Source: Candidatus Kuenenia stuttgartensis
GTDB lineage: Bacteria > Planctomycetota > Phycisphaerae > Phycisphaerales > SM1A02
DNA length: 64,000 nucleotides
NCBI GenBank assembly: GCA_945902075.1
Contig: CAMDMA010000018.1
Span: 1-64,000, forward strand
Reading direction: 5' to 3'
The notes beneath the pieces are model-generated. The model did no database searches. It had not been told where the DNA came from and saw only the letters and a list, made by a program, of their open reading frames with translations. Made by a program: the position numbers and the translations under genes. Within the stretch, counting starts at the first letter, position 1. Each line of letters opens with the position of its first letter. Positions 44,899-54,458 of the stretch are shown piece after piece.

Positions 44899-47172
44899 TC
44901 ACGGACGACTGGGCGAGATCTTCGCATCGTGCTGTCCACGCAGCCGATCGACATCGGCACGGAGGCTAGGCTCCTCAACTGGCTGGCACTCCGAGAGCGC
45001 GCAGTCCTCAAGGTATTCGGCGAGCAGACGCTCGGCTGCATCGACATCGGCCGAGGCGTCGATCCAGCTGCGGAGGTACTGGAGCGTCCACGCGGTCATC
45101 GCGCCTTGCGGCCCATCGACGCGGCGACATCGACGGGTCACCTCGAGACCTTCCTCAATTGCTGCTGCAAACTCGCCCCGACCGGCACACTGACACGCTC
45201 GGTTGAATCGAATTCCAAGAACGCTTGAGTGGTCGGGTCCAAGTTGCGCGGCGAGGTCGGGAAGCTCGGCATCGACAAAGGTGGCGAAGTCAGCGTTACG
45301 ACCAGCAAGCGCGAGGCCCAGCGTCACAGCGACCGACGCACTTCCACGCTGCGCGACGAGTTGAGGGAGCAAGCGCAACCGCTCAACCTCGGCCAAAAGT
45401 TCTGACACCGTCGCGCCTCGTGAATAATCGAGCCGATGTCGTGCGGCGAGGATGCGCGCCTCGAACGCCGATTGCGATTCCGCGCCACAAGCCTGCTCGA
45501 TGTGGGCGATGACCTTGCGTGCCGCTCGATCAAAATCACCGCCCGCGGCCGACGGTTGCTGCTCGCCCGAAGTCTCGACCAGAGGGTGACGCACGAAGTC
45601 GAGCCCCGCTTCTGGCACGAGGAAATCACGCAACCCAACGGCAAGAATCGAGCAACTCTCGCGATCAATAGGCCACGGACTCTCTGGTCCAAATGTCCCC
45701 GACGCGAGTACCCGGCGCGCGAGTAGCCGAAATGCTGCTCCGTCAGGTTCGCGCGCCGATGTGCGCGCCGCGACGACAAGGAGCGCGCGCAAGATAGGGT
45801 CAGTGTCGTCCGCAAATTGCTCGAGTTGCGCCACTCCGGCCTGCGCAATCACATGCGCGTCAGCCCGAAATCCGAGCGTGCGCCACGCGGACGCCAGCGT
45901 GAGTCGAATGCGGGAAGCGCCAATCGGATCGCGCGCGTCGTACAGCGGGAGTCGATCGGTTGCTGTTCGAAGCACATCGAGGAGCAACGTGCGGTCGCGG
46001 CCCTTCGCCAGTGAGGGCTCAAGGCCCTCGAGGATGTCTTCGAGAAACGCGGCAGAGATCTCAGCACTCTGAGCAGATTCACGCGCCCGAAGTGCAGCGC
46101 GCGTGGCAACCGTTGTCGTCACGCCGAGCGTCAGCACAACCGTTGAGAGCGCGACAGCGAGCGTGCGATGTCGCTTCGCAAGCCGTGCGATCTGCCGAAG
46201 CGAACCCTCGGGCCGCGCGGAAATCGGACAACCAGCCAGCGACGCCACAATGTCATCACGAAACGCATCGACACTTTGATAGCGCCGCTCCGGATCGGGG
46301 TCGAGTGCCTTCATCACGATCGCGTCGAGATCGCCGCGTAAGCGCATCGCATCGCCCGCGAGGCTCGACGCGCGCGATGGCAGCGCGGGGCGATACTCGC
46401 GGAGGTATCGGGCAAGCCCAGCAGGCGAAAGCCCGCGAACATCGTCGCGCGAAAATGGAAGCGTGCGCGTCAACAGCATGTAGCAAAGCACACCGAGCGA
46501 CCACACATCCGATCGAACATGCCCGCGCGATGCGCCGCCTGAAGCCTGCTCAGGACTCATGAACTCTGGCGTGCCAATCGTGCCGACAAGAGAATCTGTG
46601 CGGAGTTCTGCCGCCAACACACGCGATCTGTCGAGTGCGCGCGCGATTCCCCAATCGATAATACGAACGCGCCACTCCCCTTCGATGCGCTCCGCAAGCA
46701 CGTTCCCCGGCTTCAGGTCGCGGTGGAGAATTCCGCGCTGGTGTGCGTGCGCGACACCGGCGAAAACCTGCAACAGCAGCTCAAGGCGTTCGTCAATCGA
46801 GTGCCCCATCGTTTCGCACGCCGTCGTCAGCGGCTGACCATCGACAAAGGGCATCGCAAAAAACGGGCGTCCATCGTCGGTGACGCCGGCATCGTTGATC
46901 GCGATGATCGCGGGATGGTCAAGTTCAGCAAGTGCCGCTTGCTCCGCCTCGAACCGACGGACGGCGTTGGGCGAGTCGAGTTCCGTGCGGAGAATCTTGA
47001 CCGCACACAGTCGCTGTATCGCACCAAGTGGCCGTGCAAGATAGACAATTCCGTGGGCACCCTCGCCAAGTCTTGAAAGGATTTCATAGCGCGGAAGTGC
47101 AGGAAATCGAACATGCGACGCTGATAGCTCGCCGCTCGTCGCCTGAACTGCACCGATCAATTCGTTCAGCAT
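44899..47172 (-). CDS. Transmembrane Ser/Thr protein kinase with helical-repeat sensor
   Basis: A 757-residue Hanks-type kinase. The kinase domain covers about 28-300: the glycine loop LGEGAHGIVYLA, catalytic Lys in CAVKIL, HRDLKPGNVLAE near 150, then DWG (about 171-173) instead of DFG, and GTPEFMSPEQ in the activation loop. A single membrane helix is at about 338-358 (LAVALSTVVLTLGVTTTVA). The external 390 residues are mostly helical, TPR-like (ALEGLEPSLAKGRDRTLLLDVL-type heptads are not exact), with several Cys. The signals it senses are unknown. It lies between the M1 peptidase and squalene-hopene cyclase genes. Confidence 0.9.
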   Translation of the reverse strand: MLNELIGAVQATSGELSASHVRFPALPRYEILSRLGEGAHGIVYLARPLGAIQRLCAVKILRTELDSPNAVRRFEAEQAALAELDHPAIIAINDAGVTDDGRPFFAMPFVDGQPLTTACETMGHSIDERLELLLQVFAGVAHAHQRGILHRDLKPGNVLAERIEGEWRVRIIDWGIARALDRSRVLAAELRTDSLVGTIGTPEFMSPEQASGGASRGHVRSDVWSLGVLCYMLLTRTLPFSRDDVRGLSPAGLARYLREYRPALPSRASSLAGDAMRLRGDLDAIVMKALDPDPERRYQSVDAFRDDIVASLAGCPISARPEGSLRQIARLAKRHRTLAVALSTVVLTLGVTTTVATRAALRARESAQSAEISAAFLEDILEGLEPSLAKGRDRTLLLDVLRTATDRLPLYDARDPIGASRIRLTLASAWRTLGFRADAHVIAQAGVAQLEQFADDTDPILRALLVVAARTSAREPDGAAFRLLARRVLASGTFGPESPWPIDRESCSILAVGLRDFLVPEAGLDFVRHPLVETSGEQQPSAAGGDFDRAARKVIAHIEQACGAESQSAFEARILAARHRLDYSRGATVSELLAEVERLRLLPQLVAQRGSASVAVTLGLALAGRNADFATFVDAELPDLAAQLGPDHSSVLGIRFNRACQCAGRGEFAAAIEEGLEVTRRCRRVDGPQGAMTAWTLQYLRSWIDASADVDAAERLLAEYLEDCALSECQPVEEPSLRADVDRLRGQHDAKISPSRP

Positions 47173-47229
47173 TCACCGGGAAAGTAGCAGAATTTTCGGC
47201 CAAACTGCGCGCGACGTCGACTCAAGCAG

Positions 47230-49314
47230 TTACGCGAACAACGCCGCACGCTCGCCGCGATCGATGAGCCGCTTTCCCGGAAGACCCCGGCCATGGGCGT
47301 CGAGGTACCGCCCGATCGCCATCGTCGGAAAGTACAGACGATAAAGGTGATAGCGCAGATAAAAGACTTTGGGGAAGCCGGTACCGGTGTATTCCGTTTC
47401 CCGCCAACTCCCGGCAGCGTCGCCATCCGGATTGGAAATCGGGTCGGCAGCCGAGAGCGAATCGAGTTGCGTGCGGCAGAGCCATTCGATCGCGCGGCGG
47501 AGATCGGGGTCCTCCGCACCAAAAACCTCTTGGAGCACCATCGCCGCCCAGGCGGTTTGACTCGCGGTCGATGGACCTTGCCCCTTGAGTGCGGGATTCT
47601 CGTAACTGTCGGCGCTCTCGCCGAAACTTCCGTCAGACTTCTGAATCGACTTCATCCAACGGCCGGCGCGCTGAATCCAAGGTTCATCTTTCGACACACC
47701 ACAGCGGATCGGGCCGATCACCGCCTGCCAAGTTCCGTAGATGTAATTCACGCCCCAACGGCCGAAGAAGCAGCCTTCAGGTTCTTGACGTGCGCGAATA
47801 AAAGCGAGTGCTGATGCGACAGTCGGATGCGTACGGTCGTACCCATGCCACGCGAGGCACTCGAGCACGCGCCCGGTGATGTCGGGGCACGACGGGTCCT
47901 GCATCGCGTTGTGGTCGGCAAACGGAACATAGTCGAGTATGGGCCGATGCCGCGTGCGATCAAACGCCGCCCAACCGCCATCGTCATTCTGCATCGCAAG
48001 CATCCAGCGCACGCCGCGTGCCGCTGCAGCACGATTCTTTTCGCCACCCACGCGCATGAGTGACATCGCGACCATCGCCGTGTCGTCGGAATCTGGGTAG
48101 TGCGCATTCGCATACTCGAAGTACCAACCACTCGGCGCGACCGACACATCAAGATTTTTCTGCCAGTCGCCGCGGAATCGGCATTCCCTCTGGACGAGCC
48201 ATTCCGCGGCGCGCTCCGCTTCCGCATCGTTGACGTTGAAGCCGCAATCTGCGAGCGCATAGAGCGCGATCCCGGTATCCCAAACTGGTGAGAAACAGGG
48301 CTGGATTCGGATCGGCGCATCGGCGCCCGCACCGAGTGGCACAAAAAACGCATCAAGCTCGCGCTCGGCACGAATCACGAGAGGATGGTTGCGCGCGTAG
48401 CCAAGCGCGTGCAACACAATCTGCCAATACACCATTGGGGGAAAGATCGCACCAACCCCGTCGGTGCGCGCAGAGCCATCTTGACCAGCGCGTGCGGCGA
48501 CCCAATCGAAGGCGCGATCAAGCGCGACCTTGCGCAACGGCGTGCCACCAAGGTCGTGGATTTTCTTGAGCACGCGGTCGACCCGCAAGAAAAATCGCTT
48601 CCACTTGGCCGGCGCATCATTCGTCGGCTTGAGCACATGCCGCGCATCGTGATCGATGAAGAGTTCGCCGATCCCGCATTCAACCGGAAGTTCCCGAGTC
48701 GGTCGCTTCGTCGCAACGATCGCAAGCGGCAAAATCATTGTGCGGCTCCACGCGCTCACCTTGTCGAGGTGAAAGGGGAACCAGCGAGGAAGCAGCACGA
48801 TTTCGGGCGGAATTGCAGGAACAGCGTTCCAAGAAATCTGCCCAAGCGCCGCGAGGTAAAAATTGGTGAATGAATTGCACTTCTCCGCACCACCCATGTG
48901 ATGGATGAGTGCGCGCGCCTTTTTCATGTGTGCGCTGTCCGGCGAGTCACCGAAAAGCTTGAGGCAAAAGTATGCCTTCACACACGCTGAGAGATCGGGC
49001 GCCGAGCGTGGGTACTGACCCCAGCCGCCATCGTCACGCTGTTGAGATCGCAAGTACGTCACGATGCGCCGAAGCGTTTCCGGCCCACGCCCGTCCGTCA
49101 AAGGCTGCGATTCTTGCCCAAGGATCCATTTCAGCAGCAGATACTCGCTCTGCAGAATCGAATCACCCTCAAGTTCCGCACACCAATGGCCGTCTGCGCG
49201 CTGTTGCGCTTTCAGTGCCCCAACCGCGCGCGCCAGGTGCTGCTCGAGTTCGGCATGGGAGAGCGGTCGCTCTTCATGCGCTGCGGGGGGGAACGAGTGC
49301 GGAACTTCGCGCAT
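47230..49314 (-). CDS. shc: Squalene-hopene cyclase
   Basis: This monotopic membrane enzyme cyclises squalene to hopene, the base of hopanoid lipids. The 694-residue product has the class II terpene-cyclase acid motif DSDDTAM (DxDD) near 405 and several QW repeats (QQRDDGGWGQ, QNDDGGWAAFD, QKSDGSFGES). GWYFEYANAHYPDSDDTAM and RWGVNYIYGTWQ are typical of SHC. ATG 49314 (MREVPHSFPP) is preferred; the open frame upstream has no homology. A HpnB-like glycosyltransferase at 25.6 kb is the only other hopanoid-linked candidate here. Confidence 0.95.
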   Translation of the reverse strand: MREVPHSFPPAAHEERPLSHAELEQHLARAVGALKAQQRADGHWCAELEGDSILQSEYLLLKWILGQESQPLTDGRGPETLRRIVTYLRSQQRDDGGWGQYPRSAPDLSACVKAYFCLKLFGDSPDSAHMKKARALIHHMGGAEKCNSFTNFYLAALGQISWNAVPAIPPEIVLLPRWFPFHLDKVSAWSRTMILPLAIVATKRPTRELPVECGIGELFIDHDARHVLKPTNDAPAKWKRFFLRVDRVLKKIHDLGGTPLRKVALDRAFDWVAARAGQDGSARTDGVGAIFPPMVYWQIVLHALGYARNHPLVIRAERELDAFFVPLGAGADAPIRIQPCFSPVWDTGIALYALADCGFNVNDAEAERAAEWLVQRECRFRGDWQKNLDVSVAPSGWYFEYANAHYPDSDDTAMVAMSLMRVGGEKNRAAAARGVRWMLAMQNDDGGWAAFDRTRHRPILDYVPFADHNAMQDPSCPDITGRVLECLAWHGYDRTHPTVASALAFIRARQEPEGCFFGRWGVNYIYGTWQAVIGPIRCGVSKDEPWIQRAGRWMKSIQKSDGSFGESADSYENPALKGQGPSTASQTAWAAMVLQEVFGAEDPDLRRAIEWLCRTQLDSLSAADPISNPDGDAAGSWRETEYTGTGFPKVFYLRYHLYRLYFPTMAIGRYLDAHGRGLPGKRLIDRGERAALFA

Positions 49315-49492
49315 CAGGATTCTCGGATCGGATCGCCAATGTAGCGGGCGACGACATCCAACATGGTGCGAAAAGTCATGAGGAAATCTGCTTACCGATC
49401 CGACGAGCAACACTCCGCTCGGATTGGCGTCCATGCGTCCCCGTTTTTCCGGTTCCGCGCAATCAAGTTGGCCCAGCTTGGCTCAGATTGGC

Positions 49493-50737
49493 TCAGAACT
49501 TGTCGAGTTCGCGGATGGGAACCGGACGGCGCTCGCGGGCGGAGCGAATCGCCGCTTCGAGCACGCACTGCGTCTTGAACGCGTCTTCAAAGTCGGGCAG
49601 CGCGACCACCGGTGAGCCACCGGCGATGACTGCACAGATGTCGGCGGCTTGGCTGATGAAACCTTGCTCGTAGCCGATCAAGTGTGCTGCTGGCCAGTAG
49701 TGCCCCGCGTACGGATGCGCTGCGTCGGTGCACATGATCCGGCTCCATCCGCGCAACTTTGGCTCGAGCGTGTGATCCCACCACTCGAGCTCATTCATGC
49801 GCTCAAAGTCAAACTTGATAGAGCCCTTTTCGCCGTTGATTTCGATGTTGTTGCGATTCTGGTTGCCCGTTGCGAGCCGCGACGCCTCGAAGCTCGCGAT
49901 CGCGCCCTGCTTGAAGCGCGCCAGAAACAATACGGCGTCGTCGACGGTCGACTTTCCTGACTTTCGGCCGCTGGAAGAAGACTTCGCGCCCTTCCCTGAG
50001 ATCTCGCCGCCCGAACTCGCGATCACTGCACGCTCTTTCACAAAGGTTTCTTCGATGGAGCCAACGACCTCGGTGACTTCGTCGCCCGTGATGAAGCGCG
50101 CCATATCGATGATGTGCGCATTGAGGTCGCCGTGCGCGCCAGAACCGGCGAGATCACCTTGAAAACGCCAGAGGAGTGGCGTATCAGGACCGCCCCAATC
50201 TTGAAGGTACGACGCACGTACATGGAAGATGCGCCCGAGTCGACCGTCTCGCACCAAGCGATGCGCAAACGCGACTGCTGGACAGCGACGATAGTTGTAC
50301 CAAACGAAAGTTTGCACGCCCTTCTTGCGCGCGGCCCGCGCAGCAAGCACCATGCGCTTTGCGTCGGCCAGTGTGCCCGCAAGCGGCTTCTCGCACGCGA
50401 CATGCTTGCCCGCTTCGAGGCAGGCAATCGACATCTCTGCATGAAGATGGTTCGGCGTCGAAACATCGACAAGTTCGACGGTGTCGTCGGTGAGCAAGTC
50501 ACGCCAGTTGGTGGTTGAAGCCTTCCACCCCCACTTGGTCGCGAAGACAGCGGTTTCATCTGGGTTGCGCCCAGCGACCGCGCTCATCACGGGATTGCGC
50601 TTCAGATCGAAAAACTGCGAAGCCTTGCTCCAGGCCGTCGAGTGGGCGCGGCCCATGAACTTGGTCCCGATCAGTCCGATGCCGATGGGGCCGGCAGAAG
50701 TTGTGCGGACGGACTTCTCTCGATCGTTCTTCGCCAT
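49493..50737 (-). CDS. Gfo/Idh/MocA family oxidoreductase
   Basis: A 414-residue NAD(P)-dependent dehydrogenase family protein: Rossmann start GIGLIGTKFMGRAHSTAW (about 18), nucleotide-binding STPNHLHAEM, and catalytic ACEKPLAGTLADAKRM with the Glu-Lys-Pro motif near 117. The C-terminal alpha-beta domain has HIIDMARFI and YYxR-like segments. A Ser/Gly/Lys-rich insert at about 245-270 (GKGAKSSSSGRKSGKS) interrupts the sheet region and is unusual. Substrates of this group are sugars and inositols; the one here is unknown. ATG 50737 starts MAKNDREKS. Confidence 0.9.
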   Translation of the reverse strand: MAKNDREKSVRTTSAGPIGIGLIGTKFMGRAHSTAWSKASQFFDLKRNPVMSAVAGRNPDETAVFATKWGWKASTTNWRDLLTDDTVELVDVSTPNHLHAEMSIACLEAGKHVACEKPLAGTLADAKRMVLAARAARKKGVQTFVWYNYRRCPAVAFAHRLVRDGRLGRIFHVRASYLQDWGGPDTPLLWRFQGDLAGSGAHGDLNAHIIDMARFITGDEVTEVVGSIEETFVKERAVIASSGGEISGKGAKSSSSGRKSGKSTVDDAVLFLARFKQGAIASFEASRLATGNQNRNNIEINGEKGSIKFDFERMNELEWWDHTLEPKLRGWSRIMCTDAAHPYAGHYWPAAHLIGYEQGFISQAADICAVIAGGSPVVALPDFEDAFKTQCVLEAAIRSARERRPVPIRELDKF

Positions 50738-50849
50738 GGGTTCGATCCTTCTCAATGATTGCCCGCGCGCCGGATGATGCATCCGTCGAAGGCGCGGTCG
50801 ATATGCTAACCGCCCCGCACGGCCATGCAGGCCTGCGACTGGAGATGAC

Positions 50850-52175
50850 ATGCCGAACAGCCACGAGTCCGATGCCCGCACGACCGACCTTCACGCCGAA
50901 TTCGCGTCGCTGCGCACCGAGGTTTCGCGACTTCGACGCGAAACTCGCTCCGCGCGCATCATCGGCGGATTCGCTGCGATGGGGCTCCTCCTCGGACTTG
51001 TCGCGATGCGCGATCCGCAGATTGTCCCCGTCATTCAGACGAAGCGCCTTGAGATTGTCGACAACGCCGGGCGGGTGACGGTGATGGCTTCGTCGACGGC
51101 GCAGGGCGGTCGGCTTGACCTCTGGGATTCGACCGGCGCCAACACCGCGCGGCTCGGCGCGAACGACCTTGGTGGCGATTTCATTCTGTGGTCTCGCGAC
51201 GGGAAGGCCGTCTTTGGCGCCTACGCGCAGCAGACTGGCGGTCGTGCCGAACTCGGGACAAACACAGGCCGCGTCGGCGCGTTTCTTGAGTCAGGCCCCA
51301 CGGGCGGTCGCATGAGCCTCGCTGATCCCTCGGGCGATCCGGTTGTCGCGGCGGGCGCGTCGGCAACGGGCGGCACGATCCGCGTGGCCGACGGAAAGAA
51401 CCGCGATGCTGCCGTTATTGAGTCGACGGAAAACGGCGGCAATATCTCGCTCTCATCTCCAGAAGGCACCGTGATGGCGCGAATCCGGGCCGGCGAGCGC
51501 GGCGGCGAATTCGACCTTGCTGGAAAAACGGGCGGCGGACGCGTGAGCGCATCTGTAAACGAAAACGAGAGTCTTGTGATCGCTGTTTCTGCGGCGGGCG
51601 CGGGCAAAATTGAAGCGAGCAAGGTCGGCGGAATGGTCGACGTGCTCAACGAAAATGGCGACCGCCTCGCGTCGCTCGAACGCAACGACGGCGGCGGACT
51701 GCTCGTTTGCCGGACGACTGGAGATCGACCGGTTGCGTCGCTTGGCGCAAGTGCGGGCCGCGCGAAGGGCGGACTGCTTCAGGTCTACAACGACCAGCAA
51801 AGCCCTGTCCTCGCGGGGGCCGTGAACGCTGAGGGCGCAGGTCGGCTTGCGATCGGGACGGCCGCCGGCGTGGCCACGCTCACCGCGGAGGCTGGCAAAG
51901 ACGACGGTGCGAGCATCAGCCTCGTGCGCGGCGGTAAGCGCTCGATTGCCTTCATCGCAGGCGCAAATGGCGGGCTCATGAACCTGTTCTCCGCTGCGGG
52001 AAACCCCTGTGTTGTCGCAGGAAACGCCGACGATGCCGCGGGCGGCGTGATTCTCATCCGCGCCGCCGAGGGCACGGACCTCGCGCGCATGGGTATCGAC
52101 GAAAAGGGTTCCGGCAACGTGGTGCTCTTCAACAAGGACGGAACCGAGCGGAAGACCGTCGCTGGTCCACGCTGA
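50850..52175 (+). CDS. Membrane-anchored beta-solenoid-like repeat protein
   Basis: No family is recognised. The 441-residue protein has a short coiled coil (about 15-36, DLHAEFASLRTEVSRLRRET), one membrane helix (about 39-55, GGFAAMGLLLGLVAM), and then roughly fourteen repeats of about 22-27 residues across 65-430. The repeat pattern is G-G-x-L-x-L-x-D/N-x-x-G-x-x-x-A-x-L-x-A, seen in GGRLDLWDSTGANTARLGA, GGRMSLADPSGDPVVAAGA, GGMVDVLNENGDRLASLE. Such glycine-rich repeats suggest a right-handed solenoid on the outer side of the membrane. The ATG 50850 start has GGAGATGAC just upstream. Two-thirds of the protein is extracytoplasmic. Confidence 0.75.
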   Translation: MPNSHESDARTTDLHAEFASLRTEVSRLRRETRSARIIGGFAAMGLLLGLVAMRDPQIVPVIQTKRLEIVDNAGRVTVMASSTAQGGRLDLWDSTGANTARLGANDLGGDFILWSRDGKAVFGAYAQQTGGRAELGTNTGRVGAFLESGPTGGRMSLADPSGDPVVAAGASATGGTIRVADGKNRDAAVIESTENGGNISLSSPEGTVMARIRAGERGGEFDLAGKTGGGRVSASVNENESLVIAVSAAGAGKIEASKVGGMVDVLNENGDRLASLERNDGGGLLVCRTTGDRPVASLGASAGRAKGGLLQVYNDQQSPVLAGAVNAEGAGRLAIGTAAGVATLTAEAGKDDGASISLVRGGKRSIAFIAGANGGLMNLFSAAGNPCVVAGNADDAAGGVILIRAAEGTDLARMGIDEKGSGNVVLFNKDGTERKTVAGPR

Positions 52176-52236
52176 ATTTCGCTCTTCACGCCACGCTGCG
52201 CGGTGCAACCCGCTGAGCCGCAGGTACGCTTCGAGG

Positions 52237-53439
52237 ATGCTCTCCCACTTTCTCGTGGCGTTGGTTGGTTTCGCCGCATCTGCCCCGGCCGCGGCGCAAC
52301 CGTTCGTACAGACGGCACCATCGCGCGCGGCGGACGATTCAGAAACCGAGTTTCCCGAGGAGTGGTTCTGGCGTCTGGGCAGTGCAGGCAAGGCGCACCG
52401 CGCGATGGTCGGCAAGGCACCCCCCGCACTCACTGTGCGTGACTGGCGCGGAAGCGATGCCGCGCTCGAACCCATCGCCAAGGCGAGTGGCGATGTTCTC
52501 ACCGCGCTCAAGGGAAAAGTCGTCGTCGTTGATTTTTGGGCGACATGGTGCGGGCCCTGCCGAAAGGCGCTTCCCGAAAATGTTGCGATGGTGAAGGAAC
52601 TTGGTTCGAAGGGCTTGATCGTGATTGGCGTGCACGATGCAGCGCGCGGCAGCGAACGCATGGACGAGATCGCGAAAGGCGCGAGCATCAACTATCCGCT
52701 CGCGATCGACGATGGCGGCGCGAGCGCGAAGGCATGGAATGTTGGTTTCTGGCCGACGTACGCCGTGATTGATCGTGCAGGCACCCTTCGCGCAATCGGG
52801 CTGCAGCCCGAACGTGTCCGCGCGGTTGCTGAGAAACTCCTCGCCGAAGGCGGTGCAAAGCCGTCGAAACCAGAGACGACGCCAAGTTCGCCACCTCCCA
52901 TCAAGAATGGGCGTGAACTCGAAGCGACGACAACTCCAGTGCGACTCGAAACCTCTCTGCTTGAGGGCGATACCCGCCGTCGCGCCAAACTCGCGGACTT
53001 CGACCTTTGTCCCGTGGCCCCGTCACTTGGTGCTGCAACGCAATGGACCGACAGCGGTGGCGCGCTCGGCACTGCGAAATCGCTCGACGAACTCAAGGGC
53101 AAGATTGTGGTGCTCGACTTTTGGGCAACCTGGTGTGGCCCATGCATCGCAAGCATTCCAATGATGAACGAGGTCGCGCGCAAATACTCTGCGGATGGCG
53201 TGGTGATCCTTGGTGTTTGTCACAAGGACGGCGGCGCAAAAATGCTCGAAACAGCGCGCGCGAAGGGTATCGCCTATCCCATCTGTCTTGATGCGATGGG
53301 TGAAGCCAACGTGGCCTTCAAGGTCGACAGTTATCCCGATTACTACATCGTTGATCGCGCTGGCCGCCTCCGCGGCGCGGACATCGCAAGCGCGCAACTC
53401 GAGAGTGCGATCAAGAAGCTCATCGCTGAAAAGCCGTGA
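52237..53439 (+). CDS. Exported double-thioredoxin (TlpA-like) protein
   Basis: A 400-residue protein with a signal peptide (about 1-21) and two TlpA/ResA-like thioredoxin domains. Domain 1 (about 85-215) has VVDFWATWCGPCRKALPEN and domain 2 (about 270-398) has VVLDFWATWCGPCIASIPMM, each with an intact WCGPC. The linker (about 208-250) is Pro/Thr-rich. Periplasmic TlpA-like proteins reduce disulfides or feed cytochrome c maturation; a DsbD at 8.9 kb could supply electrons. Two tandem active domains in one chain is unusual. Its ATG is 61 bp downstream of the repeat protein gene on the same strand. Confidence 0.92.
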   Translation: MLSHFLVALVGFAASAPAAAQPFVQTAPSRAADDSETEFPEEWFWRLGSAGKAHRAMVGKAPPALTVRDWRGSDAALEPIAKASGDVLTALKGKVVVVDFWATWCGPCRKALPENVAMVKELGSKGLIVIGVHDAARGSERMDEIAKGASINYPLAIDDGGASAKAWNVGFWPTYAVIDRAGTLRAIGLQPERVRAVAEKLLAEGGAKPSKPETTPSSPPPIKNGRELEATTTPVRLETSLLEGDTRRRAKLADFDLCPVAPSLGAATQWTDSGGALGTAKSLDELKGKIVVLDFWATWCGPCIASIPMMNEVARKYSADGVVILGVCHKDGGAKMLETARAKGIAYPICLDAMGEANVAFKVDSYPDYYIVDRAGRLRGADIASAQLESAIKKLIAEKP

Positions 53440-53488
53440 GAACGGCAGTTTGAGGCGCGTGCCTGCAACAAACCAACCTCACGCCGCG

Positions 53489-54277
53489 TCACGCCGCGGT
53501 GCCAGCAACACCATCGCGCGTCACATAAAAGAGTTCCCGCGTAATTGGGTAGGGCAATCGAAGGTAGTCCTCCTCGACGCGCGCCTTCAACCGATCGATG
53601 AAGTTGTCCGGACCAACGCTGATCGCGATGAACGTGTCGCGCGCTGGAGTGGCGACATAGAAATCGCCCTTCATTTCCCGACAAAGTCGACCGTGCAGCG
53701 TTGAGAGTAAGAGTCGCGCCGCGTCATAGCCATCTTGCTGTGCGACGATTGCGGCACGACCGCCGTCATGCGAATCGACGACGCGCACTTCAAGATCGGG
53801 CGCGTAACGAGCGAGATTCTCCCGCGAAATCGCGTCGAGGTCATCCACTTGCAATCCCCACCGAATCATCTGCTCCGTCGTGATCGAGACCGTGAGTTGC
53901 GGCAGGTCGATCACAAACACGATCACGGTGTCGTTTACGAAGGGAACATGCGCGACCTGCTCGCGATCAAGATGTTCGAAGATTGAAATTGGCTGAATGC
54001 GTGGCATCACTCGGGTACGAGCGACGGAGAACGGCAGTGGCGCGCCGGAGATCTGGTCGCCTTCGAGAAGCCGTTCGAGATAATTCTCGATGATCTCCGC
54101 ACCGTTGCGCGGATCGCGAAGAACCATCCGGTAAAGGTTCTCAAGCCCGAGATGACGACCGTCGAAGACCACATGCAGTGGACCGGTGACCGAAGCCTCG
54201 CGCATCGGAAACTGACGCCGGAGCATCGCAAGAACATGCGCGGCAAAAGCATCGGGTTCGAGTGGGAGATTGTCCAT
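53489..54277 (-). CDS. DUF1444 (YtpQ-like) family protein
   Basis: A 262-residue cytoplasmic protein. The C-terminal two-thirds follows the YtpQ/DUF1444 pattern: a segment VMPRIQPISIFEHL, then VFVIDLPQLTVSITTEQM, ISRENLARYAP, the core AQQDGYDAARLLLSTLHGR (compare NDGYDATRIL in Bacillus YtpQ), and GDFYVATPARDTFIAI. No enzymatic function is assigned to the family. The start ATG 54277 is chosen over a much longer upstream frame that overlaps kdsA. It is divergent from kdsA. Confidence 0.82.
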   Translation of the reverse strand: MDNLPLEPDAFAAHVLAMLRRQFPMREASVTGPLHVVFDGRHLGLENLYRMVLRDPRNGAEIIENYLERLLEGDQISGAPLPFSVARTRVMPRIQPISIFEHLDREQVAHVPFVNDTVIVFVIDLPQLTVSITTEQMIRWGLQVDDLDAISRENLARYAPDLEVRVVDSHDGGRAAIVAQQDGYDAARLLLSTLHGRLCREMKGDFYVATPARDTFIAISVGPDNFIDRLKARVEEDYLRLPYPITRELFYVTRDGVAGTAA

Positions 54278-54458
54278 GGGTGGGACTCGTCGTGAGCAGG
54301 TGCGTGCGCGAAGACGGGCCAGGAACGGCCTTCTTCCGAGAACGTCGACCGACTCGCCTTCCGGCTTTTCCGAAGTCACCAAAGTTGTCAACAAACGCTC
54401 GCGCCGCTGCAAAAGAAGCGCACGAATTGCCGCCATCGCCACCGTACACTGCGCCCCG

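Noticed and set aside
49315-49492. Imperfect inverted repeat (CCGATCCGA/TCGGATTGG) between the shc and Gfo/Idh genes
   Set aside because: The loop is 15 nt, there is a mismatch and no T-tract, so a terminator is not supported.
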